Positions 1 through 6,107 of a stretch of 14,266 nucleotides of DNA are shown in pieces. Source of the DNA: CAYSIX01 sp964431205. GTDB lineage: Bacteria; Planctomycetota; Phycisphaerae; Phycisphaerales; Phycisphaeraceae. Position numbers and translations under genes: made by a program. Location of the stretch: NCBI GenBank assembly GCA_964431205.1, contig CAYSIX010000097.1, forward strand, positions 1 to 14,266, in the 5' to 3' direction. Under the pieces are notes generated by a model. It did not search any database, was not told where the DNA came from, and worked only from the letters and a program-made list of their open reading frames with translations. Positions within the stretch are counted from its first letter, which is position 1, and every line of letters starts with the position of its first letter.

Positions 1-741
1 GTCAATCCGCGCGCCTCGCGCACGGTGCCGTTCGTGAGCAAGGCGACGGGCGTGGCGTGGGCGAAGCTGGCGGCGATGGTGATGGCGGGCCGATCGCTGA
101 CGGAGCTGGGGCCGATCGAGGAGGTGACGCCGAAGCACGTGTCGGTGAAGGAATCGGTGTTCCCGTTCAGCAAGTTCCCGGGGGTGGACGTGATCCTGGG
201 CCCGGAGATGCGTTCGACGGGCGAGGTGATGGGGATCGACGCGGACTTCCCGATCGCGTTCGCCAAGAGCCAGATGGCGGCGGGGCTGAGGCTGCCGACG
301 TCGGGCCGGGTGTTCCTGTCGGTGCGAGCGAGCGACAAGCCAAAGGTCGAGTCGGTGGCGCGGCCGCTGCTGGACATGGGCTTCGAGGTGTACACGACCG
401 CGGGGACGCACGAGCACCTGCTGCGGCAAGGGGTGCGCACGACGCCGCTGAAGAAGATCAGCGAGGGTCGGCCCAACGCGATCGACCTGATCAAGAACGG
501 CGAGCTGGCGCTGATCATCAACACGCCGACGCGGAAGGGCTCGGGCACGGACGAGGGCAAGCTGCGGGCGACGGCGGTGCGGTGCAACGTGCCGATGATC
601 ACGACGCTGACGGCGGCGTCGGCGACGGTGCGGGCGATCGCGGCGCTTCGCTCGGGCCGATGGGGCGTCAAGCCGCTGCAGGAGTACTTCCCCGCGACGG
701 CCTCGCCCGCCGCCACGCTCGAACCCTCGACGGTTTCGTGA
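1..741 (+). CDS. carB: Carbamoyl-phosphate synthase large subunit, C-terminal part (5' end outside window)
   Basis: CarB makes carbamoyl phosphate from bicarbonate, ammonia (delivered by CarA) and two ATP, for pyrimidine and arginine synthesis in the cytoplasm. The reading frame is open from base 1 and enters at the CarB signature VNPRASRTVPFVSKATGV, near the end of the second ATP-grasp half. FPGVD and GPEMRSTGEVMG follow, at about visible residues 56-76. The MGS-like allosteric domain, which binds UMP or ornithine in enterobacteria, begins near visible residue 101 (GRVFLSVRASDK) and includes EGRPNAIDLIKNGE and IINTPTRKG. Some 246 residues of a family of about 1,070 are visible, so roughly three quarters lies upstream of the window. 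The C-terminus ends at the normal place with a short Pro/Ala/Thr-rich tail. It converges with the PilZ gene, with only 3 bp between the two stop codons. Identification is secure. Which effector the allosteric domain binds cannot be read from sequence. Confidence 0.97.
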   Translation, partial: VNPRASRTVPFVSKATGVAWAKLAAMVMAGRSLTELGPIEEVTPKHVSVKESVFPFSKFPGVDVILGPEMRSTGEVMGIDADFPIAFAKSQMAAGLRLPTSGRVFLSVRASDKPKVESVARPLLDMGFEVYTTAGTHEHLLRQGVRTTPLKKISEGRPNAIDLIKNGELALIINTPTRKGSGTDEGKLRATAVRCNVPMITTLTAASATVRAIAALRSGRWGVKPLQEYFPATASPAATLEPSTVS

Positions 742-744
742 CGC

Positions 745-1218
745 TCACGGCCCCTCGACCGAGCCGTCCCCGTCGTCCGGTGCCTGTGCCCGGTCGGTCG
801 GTTGCCCCTCGTCGCGCAGGGCGTCGGCGTCGGCGCCGATCACCGCCAGCAGCCCGTTGTCGATCACGAACTGACCGCCGATCAGGTACACGCCCTGGCT
901 CACTTCGCGGCAGTGCCGGACCACCATCGCCTGCACCCCGACGGCGTAGCCGTGCTGCAGGAAGCAGACCCGCCAGCTCGAATCGATCGGCAACGGCGAG
1001 GCGCAGAGGAAGCCGATGCCGCCCCGTCCGATGTCACGCAGCTTGATCTCAATGGGAGTCGAGTCGAGCCGGGTGCGGCTCATCGGGTGCAGCTCGGCGT
1101 CACCTCGAATGACGAAGCGACGGTATCGCCGCGGTCGGTCCGCCTCGCGGTCCGGGACGCGCAACGTCTCGAGCCGATTCACCTCTTCCAACAGATGCTG
1201 CGATCCGTTCGCGACCAT
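745..1218 (-). CDS. PilZ-domain protein, putative c-di-GMP receptor
   Basis: The 157-residue product has a PilZ-like core. The basic motif RRYRR (residues 30-34, fitting RxxxR) is followed by a beta-rich stretch and DIGRGGIGF (62-70), at the position of the second PilZ motif [D/N]xSxxG. The usual Ser is Gly here, so c-di-GMP binding is likely but not assured. After it come strands typical of the barrel (WRVCF, AMVVRHCREV, YLIGGQF). The last 25 residues are acidic and probably disordered. There is no signal peptide or membrane segment, so it should be cytoplasmic. The ATG at 1218 is preceded by GGAG 9 nt upstream. The gene is alone on its side: its stop abuts carB, and 252 bp separate its start from the lipoprotein gene upstream. 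The partner process (motility, exopolysaccharide or other) cannot be told from context. Confidence 0.75.
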   Translation of the reverse strand: MVANGSQHLLEEVNRLETLRVPDREADRPRRYRRFVIRGDAELHPMSRTRLDSTPIEIKLRDIGRGGIGFLCASPLPIDSSWRVCFLQHGYAVGVQAMVVRHCREVSQGVYLIGGQFVIDNGLLAVIGADADALRDEGQPTDRAQAPDDGDGSVEGP

Positions 1219-1470
1219 GGCACGCCACTCCGGGACGCCTGCCCGTCAGCCGGGCTGCCCCACCCGTTTCGCACGTCCCCCGGCGACCGTGGCAAGCCGC
1301 GACGGCTCACCCATCCCCTCATCGGCCGGGTGACACGGGCCCTTGAACCGGTGCCGCGCAGGACCCGCGCCATCCTCGCGACCGTTCCAGGGCGAATCGC
1401 CGCCCCCCGGCGCATGGGACACTACCGGCGGCGGCAACGTCGACCAGCCCATCACCTCATCACGAGTCGA

Positions 1471-1737
1471 TTACGGGATCGGGTACGGGTGCAGCGTCGA
1501 GCTGTGGTCGAGAAGCCACAGCCGCTGGAAATCGTCGCGGGCGGCCCGGAGGTTGTTGTCGAACACGCGGGCGTTGTCCATCGCGTCCTGCCCGTTGGAG
1601 CGGGTCAGCGTCCCGAGCTCCGGGCTCATGTTCGTAAAGACGGACCACGATGTGACCTTCTGGTCCGAACAGCCCGCCGACGCCAGCCCCAGGCCCAGCA
1701 TCGCGACCAGCCCGATTGTCCACACGCATCGCTTCAT
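1471..1737 (-). CDS. Small predicted lipoprotein
   Basis: This 88-residue protein begins MKRCVWTIGLVAMLGLG and has a lipobox-like SAG before Cys23. The basic n-region, hydrophobic h-region and Cys fit a type II signal peptide, although position -3 is Ser rather than Leu/Val. The residue after Cys23 is Ser, not Asp, which in the proteobacterial Lol rule would favour the outer membrane. The mature part is short and ends in NNLRAARDDFQRLWLLD and a Pro-rich HPYPIP tail. This resembles small planctomycete lipoproteins I have seen, but I know of no assigned function. I chose the ATG at 1737 over an upstream start at 1797 because GGAG lies 7 nt before it and the signal peptide begins there. It follows the YdjY-like gene by 78 bp on the same strand, so the two may be co-transcribed. 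Confidence 0.7.
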   Translation of the reverse strand: MKRCVWTIGLVAMLGLGLASAGCSDQKVTSWSVFTNMSPELGTLTRSNGQDAMDNARVFDNNLRAARDDFQRLWLLDHSSTLHPYPIP

Positions 1738-1815
1738 CGGCTCACTCCAGAATCGCCTAAGAACGCAGAGTGTCGGTCGATCCGCCGCACCTGTCAAGCC
1801 TGCGGGCCGAGCCCT

Positions 1816-2580
1816 TCATGGCCCGGACGCCTGCGGCGTCTCGGGGGAGTCGCCCGACCCCGATACCGGGCGCAGACGCAGGATCACCCGTGTCCCGACC
1901 GGAGGGATCGCCTCGGTCACCGCGCCCCAGGCCTGCTCGTCGTTCTGATTCGTGGTCGTCGTGGCCCGGGTCAGCAGGTCGTCACCAAAGTTCACGATCG
2001 AGGCGATGGTGCCGCTCTGGTCCGCCAGGAAGTACTCGCGGCCCTCGTGCTCGACGAACCTGGAGCCGGCGAACAGCCAGACGTTGTCTTCCAGGGGCTC
2101 ACCGGTGGCGCGGTCGAGGACCCACTCGTTGGCGGGGACGACGCGGCGGCCGTCCGGGTTGTCCGGCGAGGGCTCGAGCAGGATCAGCAGCTCGACCGCC
2201 GGACCGGTGGGCGGGTGGATGACCCCTTGGCCGTCCTCACCTCGCTCCCAGGACAGCGGCTCGCCGGGCTCCAGCCCCATCGTGAGCAGCGCCAGGTGGA
2301 TGTGGCTCGGAAGGGCCTCGGCGGTCAGGATCGCCTCGTGCTCACGGGTCCGCGGCGAGCAAACCAGCAGCTCCAGCCACTCCACCTCGCGGTTGACGAC
2401 CGTCGCCTCCAGATCGATGATGCCGGCCTCACGGTCGAGACGGATGCCCGGCCAGGCTTCGGCGGGGCCAGCCGCGTCCTGCTCCTGATCCGGCTGCGCA
2501 GCATCCTGCTGCCCCGAGGCTGGCGTGACGACCAGTCCCGATAACCCGATCAATACGCAGATCCATGAGCACGTGCGAAT
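1816..2580 (-). CDS. YdjY-like exported protein, apparent ATT start
   Basis: The 254-residue protein has a classical signal peptide: a short n-region (I/M)RTCS, hydrophobic WICVLIGLSGLVV, and likely cleavage after PASG (residue 23). A Gln/Asp/Ala-rich linker follows. The conserved core runs from about residue 43 to 200, with WPGIRLDREAGIIDLEATVV, REHEAIL, PSHIHLALLTMGLEPGEP and NEWVLD. This resembles the YdjY domain, of unknown function and common in planctomycetes. The start is odd. No ATG, GTG or TTG lies just after the best SD (GGAGG at 2588-2592); the codon 7 nt downstream is ATT, giving a perfect signal peptide. In-frame alternatives are worse. GTG at 2637 has no SD. ATG at 2679 has a GGAAGG-like SD but sits inside a terminator stem and would add 33 residues before the hydrophobic core. 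The protein probably acts outside the cytoplasmic membrane. Confidence 0.65.
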   Translation of the reverse strand: MRTCSWICVLIGLSGLVVTPASGQQDAAQPDQEQDAAGPAEAWPGIRLDREAGIIDLEATVVNREVEWLELLVCSPRTREHEAILTAEALPSHIHLALLTMGLEPGEPLSWERGEDGQGVIHPPTGPAVELLILLEPSPDNPDGRRVVPANEWVLDRATGEPLEDNVWLFAGSRFVEHEGREYFLADQSGTIASIVNFGDDLLTRATTTTNQNDEQAWGAVTEAIPPVGTRVILRLRPVSGSGDSPETPQASGP

Positions 2581-2587
2581 CGGCGTG

Positions 2588-2592
2588 CCTCC
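2588..2592 (-). promoter_or_regulatory. Shine-Dalgarno GGAGG that decides an ATT start
   Basis: GGAGG on the minus strand ends exactly 7 nt before ATT (2578-2580). The ALDH, Gfo/Idh-like, lipoprotein and chemoreceptor genes use the same 7-nt spacing, which is the main reason for choosing the non-canonical start. A -10-like TACAAT lies at 2605-2610, but no matching -35 was found. Confidence 0.55.
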
Positions 2593-2646
2593 GGTTGGGC
2601 CATCATTGTATCCAGTCGGCCGGCCGGCGGACGGCACGTCAAACGC

Positions 2647-2690
2647 AAAGAAAAAAGGCCCGGCAAGGGAGGATCCCATGCCGAGCCCTT
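2647..2690 (-). terminator. Rho-independent terminator upstream of the YdjY-like gene
   Basis: On the minus strand GGCTCGGCA pairs with TGCCGGGCC (9 bp, one G-U). Inside it, a further GGGA/TCCC stem closes on a 3-nt loop after one T-T mismatch. The stem is followed at once by TTTTTTCTTT. The outer AAG can pair with the first U's to lengthen the stem. On the plus strand the hairpin is preceded by A's and has no U tract, so it acts only on minus-strand transcripts. No gene lies immediately upstream in that direction, so it ends a short transcript or attenuates the downstream gene. Confidence 0.8.
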
Positions 2691-2725
2691 CCGGGGGCAA
2701 GTGAATTCGTAAACTGAACTCGCGT

Positions 2726-2753
2726 ATCCTAGCCGAACCCAACGCCAACGCAA
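2726..2753 (-). promoter_or_regulatory. Candidate promoter for a short leader transcript
   Basis: Minus strand TTGCGT, 16 nt spacer, TAGGAT. A start about 7 nt downstream would give a transcript of roughly 65-70 nt reaching the U tract of the terminator at 2647-2690. The match is moderate and found by eye only. Confidence 0.3.
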
Positions 2754-2935
2754 GGGGCCTCACTCGCTAGATCAAAATTTGGTGAAAATTCAGATAAAAA
2801 GGCGCGACGCAAGGCTCCCACCGGCCCCGGGGCAATAAACCCACGGACCGGCGATCGCCCAAGTTGTATCCAGCCGGTGACTTGACGGCCGCTCCCCCTC
2901 ACGCCAACCTCCTGTCCCGCTTGAAGGACTCGCTT

Positions 2936-3988
2936 ATGGGCACAGACCACGTGGTTCGACTGGGGATCGTCGGGGCCGGCGGAATCTGCCGTCAGCGGCA
3001 CATCCCCGGCCTGCGCGGGATCGAAGGCGTCGAGCTCGTCGCCGTCTGCAACCGCAGCGAGGCCAGCTCCCGGGCCGCGGCCGATGAGTTCGGGTTCCGT
3101 GAGATCGAAACCGACTGGCGACGCCTGATCGAGCGAGACGACGTCGACGCCGTGCTGATCGGCACGTGGCCCTACCTGCACCGGGACATCGCGATCGCGG
3201 CGCTCGAAGCCGGCAAGCACGTGTTCTGCCAGGCGCGCATGGCCATGGACCTGGCCGAGGCGCGCGACATGGTTGCCGCGGCCGAGGCGCGCCCGCATCT
3301 GGTCAACATGATCTGTCCGCCGCCGCACCGCATGCCGTGGGAGCCCTACGTTCGCGACCTGCTCGACCGCGACGAGCTGGGCGACCTCTACCAGGTGCGC
3401 GTGGTGAGCATCAACGCCCAGGACCTCGGCGAGCTGACCTGGCGGCAACGCGTCGAGTACTCGGGCAAGCAGGCGCTGCAACTGGGCATCTGGGCCGAGA
3501 CGCTCAACGCCTGGTTGGGGGATTACGAGTCGCTGGTCGCCACGGCCGACATCCCGATCCCCGAGAAGCCCGATGACGACGGCAGGCCGTACGCCATTCA
3601 GATCCCGCAGGTGATCCACGTCAGCGGCAAGCTGAGCTCGGGCGTGAGCATCGGCGAGACGCACAGCGGGGTGGCGGCGCACACGAACGTCAACTTCGTC
3701 GCCATCTACGGGTCGAACGGTACGCTGCGGGTCGACGCGATGACCCGTATCTTTTTTGGTCGACCGGGCGAGCCGCTCCAGGGCGCCGAGGTGCCCGATC
3801 ACCTCAAGCGGGACTGGCGGGTCGAGCGAGACTTCATCGACGCCGTGCGCGCCGCGCGTCGCGGCGAGCCGCCGGAGCGTCGCCCGGTCAGCCCGGACTT
3901 TCGCGAGGGGCTGGGTTACATGCTCAAGGTCGAGGCGGTGCACGAGTCGGCCCGGACCGGCCGGGCGGTGCGCCTCAGCGAGCTGTGA
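2936..3988 (+). CDS. Gfo/Idh/MocA-fold protein with altered active-site motifs
   Basis: The 350-residue product has the two-domain Gfo/Idh/MocA layout. An N-terminal Rossmann fold opens with VRLGIVGAGGICRQRHIP (glycine-rich loop about residues 10-16), then VELVAVCNR and VDAVLIGTWPYLHRDIAIAAL. The C-terminal alpha/beta domain begins around residue 125. Family members are usually NAD(P)-dependent sugar or inositol dehydrogenases. Here the hallmark EKP after AGKHV is QAR (CQARMA, 98-103). The usual GxH of the substrate motif is GIW (184-186) in the segment ALQLGIWAETL. The catalytic Lys and His therefore both seem absent, and ordinary sugar dehydrogenase activity is doubtful. The ATG at 2936 is chosen because AAGGA lies 7 nt upstream and the Rossmann fold starts right after it; a start at 2864 would add an unstructured leader. 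Its stop overlaps the next gene by 4 nt. The substrate is unknown. Confidence 0.85.
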   Translation: MGTDHVVRLGIVGAGGICRQRHIPGLRGIEGVELVAVCNRSEASSRAAADEFGFREIETDWRRLIERDDVDAVLIGTWPYLHRDIAIAALEAGKHVFCQARMAMDLAEARDMVAAAEARPHLVNMICPPPHRMPWEPYVRDLLDRDELGDLYQVRVVSINAQDLGELTWRQRVEYSGKQALQLGIWAETLNAWLGDYESLVATADIPIPEKPDDDGRPYAIQIPQVIHVSGKLSSGVSIGETHSGVAAHTNVNFVAIYGSNGTLRVDAMTRIFFGRPGEPLQGAEVPDHLKRDWRVERDFIDAVRAARRGEPPERRPVSPDFREGLGYMLKVEAVHESARTGRAVRLSEL

Positions 3989-4386
3989 CCGGGCGGCGCC
4001 GACTTGTCGGAGACCGCCCCGAGCGGACAGAATCCGGGATCAGCGACGCCACCCCTGACAAGCCGACGGACCTGACGTGGGCGGCCCTGCTTGGCCGATG
4101 GGTCGAGTTCGCGCGCGGCGCGCTGGCCCTGCCCGACGACGAGACCGGCCGACGCCTGCGCGACTCGGTCGCCGACATCGTCATGCTTCAGGCCGTCTGG
4201 TTCGCCCTGCGGCAGATCGATGAGCTGAACGAGGACCAGCGGGCGCTGGGCCTCGACCGCGCCGAGGTCCTGATCGACAAGCACGGCGCGGCGTTGCGCG
4301 AGCGTTGGCGCGGCGACGAAATGCCGGCTCAGATCGCGGAGCTGATCCGCGACGCTGAACAGGCCCTCCAGCACGCCAGGCCGTAG
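3985..4386 (+). CDS. Helical protein of unknown function, coupled to the upstream gene
   Basis: I do not recognise a family. The 133-residue product opens with a basic, Pro-containing tail of about 30 residues. A mostly helical stretch rich in Leu, Ala, Arg, Asp and Glu follows (LTWAALLGRWVEFARGALAL, DIVMLQAVWFALRQIDEL, EMPAQIAELIRDAEQAL). There is no signal peptide or convincing membrane segment, so it should be cytoplasmic. The GTG start at 3985 overlaps the stop of the Gfo/Idh-like gene in a GTGA arrangement, which implies translational coupling and a joint role. Codon usage looks like that of the neighbours. The reverse strand carries a long open frame across the same span, but the overlap and the steady helical composition favour this strand. 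It ends 178 bp before the aldehyde dehydrogenase. Confidence 0.6.
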   Translation: MTGRRRLVGDRPERTESGISDATPDKPTDLTWAALLGRWVEFARGALALPDDETGRRLRDSVADIVMLQAVWFALRQIDELNEDQRALGLDRAEVLIDKHGAALRERWRGDEMPAQIAELIRDAEQALQHARP

Positions 4387-4564
4387 CGTGGCACAACGAG
4401 AGCCGGGCGTTCTGAGCCTTCTGCCTCTCTGTTGATCGTGCTCTGTGTCACCGCGAGGCGCCGCTGACCTCGGGCAGAGCCTTCCCTTGGGCGCACCCGC
4501 GCGTTACGATTCCGCGGACGCGTCAGGTTTCGATCCCCTCTATCTGCCACGAAAGGAAGCTGCC

Positions 4565-6040
4565 ATGACCACCGCCACGCTCGAGATGTCCACCTCGGCC
4601 CCGAAGGTGCACCAGACCCGCATGCTCATTAACGGCGAGTGGACGGACAGCGCCAGCGGCAAGACGTTTGCGACGATCAATCCCGCCACGGAAGAGAAGA
4701 TCGCCGACGTGGCGTACGGCGACGAGAAGGACATCGACCGCGCGGTCAAGGCCGCCCGCCGCGCATTCGAGACCGGCGACTGGCCCAGGATGGACGCCCG
4801 CGACCGGGCCAGACTCATCCACCGCCTCGCTGATCTGATCGAGGAGCACATCGACGAGCTGGCGGCGCTGGAGACGCTGGACAACGGCAAGCCGATCACC
4901 GACAGCCGCCAAGTGGACCTGCCGCTGGTGGTCGACTGCTACCGCTACTACGCCGGGTGGGCGGACAAGATCCACGGGGACACGATCCCGATCCGCGGCA
5001 ACTACTTCTGCTACACGCGGCGGGAGCCGGTCGGCGTGGCGGGTCAGATCATCCCGTGGAACTTCCCGCTGCTGATGGCGGCGTGGAAGCTGGGCCCGGC
5101 GCTGGCCGCCGGTTGCACGATCATCCTCAAGCCGGCCGAGCAGACGCCGCTGACGGCGCTGCGCCTCGGCGAGCTGGCGATCGAGGCCGGCTTCCCGCCG
5201 GGCGTGATCAACATCGTGCCGGGCTTCGGGGACACGGGCGCGGCGATCGTCAAGCACGGCGGGGTGGACAAGATCGCGTTCACCGGCGAGTACAAGACGG
5301 CACAACAAATCATGGCCGACGCCGCGCCGACGCTCAAGCGACTGACGTTCGAGCTGGGCGGCAAGAGCCCGAACGTGGTATTCGCCGACGCCGACCTCGA
5401 CGCCGCCGCCCAGGGCGCGTTCGTCGGGCTTTACCTCAACCAGGGCCAGTGCTGCTGCGCCGGATCACGCCTGTTCGTGGAGGAAAAGATCCACGACCAG
5501 CTCGTTGAGCGGCTGGTCGAGATGAGCAAGGGCCGTAAGCTCGGCGATCCGTTCGACCCCGACACCGAGCAGGGCCCGCAGGTGGACAAGGCTCAGTTCG
5601 AGAAGATCCTGCACTACATCGACCGCGGCAAGGCGCAGGGTGCCAAGCTGCTGGCCGGTGGCGATCGCGCCGCCGAGCGCGGCTACTTCGTGCAGCCGAC
5701 GGTGTTCGATGGCGTGCGCGACGACATGGACATCGCCCGCGACGAGATCTTCGGCCCGGTCATGAACATCCTGACGTTCAAGGACTTCGACGAGGTCGTC
5801 AAGCGGGGCAACGACACGTTCTTCGGGCTGGCGGCGGCGGTCTGGACCCGCGACATCGCCAAGGCGCACCGGCTGGCCAACGCGACCCGTGCCGGGACCG
5901 TCTGGGTCAACTGCTACGACGTCTTTGATGCCGCGGCGCCGTTTGGCGGGTTCAAGATGTCCGGCCAGGGCCGCGAACTCGGCGAGGCCGCCCTCGACAA
6001 CTACACCGAGCTCAAGACGGTCACGATCAACCTCGGCTGA
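4565..6040 (+). CDS. NAD(P)-dependent aldehyde dehydrogenase (ALDH1/2-like)
   Basis: This cytoplasmic enzyme oxidises an aldehyde to the acid. The 491-residue product is full length for the family. By alignment to human ALDH2, the catalytic residues are Asn166 (IIPWNFPLL), Lys189 (IILKPAEQTPLT), Glu263 (TFELGGKSPN) and Cys297, the middle Cys of NQGQCCCAGSR. EIFGPV (394-399) and APFGGFKMSGQGRE (458-471) are intact. The cofactor loop that normally reads FTGSTxxG is FTGEYKTA (239-246), and the span from Lys189 to Glu263 is two residues shorter than in ALDH2. Cofactor handling may therefore differ. The ATG at 4565 has AAGGA 7 nt upstream; an earlier in-frame ATG at 4445 has no such support. It is monocistronic by layout, converging with the PqaA-like gene after 67 bp. 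The substrate cannot be predicted from sequence alone. Confidence 0.93.
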   Translation: MTTATLEMSTSAPKVHQTRMLINGEWTDSASGKTFATINPATEEKIADVAYGDEKDIDRAVKAARRAFETGDWPRMDARDRARLIHRLADLIEEHIDELAALETLDNGKPITDSRQVDLPLVVDCYRYYAGWADKIHGDTIPIRGNYFCYTRREPVGVAGQIIPWNFPLLMAAWKLGPALAAGCTIILKPAEQTPLTALRLGELAIEAGFPPGVINIVPGFGDTGAAIVKHGGVDKIAFTGEYKTAQQIMADAAPTLKRLTFELGGKSPNVVFADADLDAAAQGAFVGLYLNQGQCCCAGSRLFVEEKIHDQLVERLVEMSKGRKLGDPFDPDTEQGPQVDKAQFEKILHYIDRGKAQGAKLLAGGDRAAERGYFVQPTVFDGVRDDMDIARDEIFGPVMNILTFKDFDEVVKRGNDTFFGLAAAVWTRDIAKAHRLANATRAGTVWVNCYDVFDAAAPFGGFKMSGQGRELGEAALDNYTELKTVTINLG

Positions 6041-6075
6041 GGCGACCCGATCCGATCCATCACGTTCGCGACGCG

Positions 6076-6091
6076 CGAGCGTCGACGCTCG
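6076..6091. repeat. 16-bp perfect palindrome between convergent genes
   Basis: CGAGCGTCGACGCTCG is its own reverse complement and sits in the 67-bp gap between the converging stop codons of the aldehyde dehydrogenase and the PqaA-like gene. As RNA it forms a 6-bp stem with a 4-nt loop on either strand. No U tract follows on either side, so it may be a weak bidirectional terminator, an RNA-stabilising hairpin or a protein-binding site. Confidence 0.4.
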
Positions 6092-6107
6092 GGACCGGCT
6101 CGCCGGC

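Larger units (their letters stand above)
2581..2935. other. Divergent intergenic region (355 bp) with leader elements
   Basis: This gap separates the divergent YdjY-like (-) and Gfo/Idh-like (+) genes. Read on the minus strand it holds a candidate promoter (2726-2753), a strong factor-independent terminator (2647-2690), a -10-like TACAAT (2605-2610) and the SD GGAGG (2588-2592). An AT-rich island at about 2768-2801 stands out from the GC-rich surroundings and may carry promoter elements for either direction. I could not fit a convincing -35/-10 pair for the plus-strand gene. No credible protein-coding gene was seen in it. Confidence 0.6.

Noticed and set aside
802..2544. A 580-codon plus-strand frame spanning the PilZ, lipoprotein and YdjY-like genes
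   Set aside because: It crosses three well-supported minus-strand genes and their intergenic gaps. No domain, and His/Arg/Asp-rich composition typical of antisense GC-rich frames.
2550..2753. A 67-codon minus-strand frame with ATGATG just before the YdjY-like start
   Set aside because: It overlaps the signal-peptide region in another frame, passes through the terminator hairpin, and encodes no recognisable protein. A short leader peptide role cannot be excluded but is unsupported.
2729..3943. A 404-codon open frame on the minus strand opposite the Gfo/Idh-like gene
   Set aside because: It lies wholly antisense to a gene with clear motifs, is rich in His/Arg/Val/Asp with no recognisable domain, and has the look of a high-GC shadow frame.
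4445..4564. A 40-codon N-terminal extension of the aldehyde dehydrogenase
   Set aside because: The extension has no SD and no family similarity; ATG 4565 has AAGGA at 7 nt and gives the normal family length.
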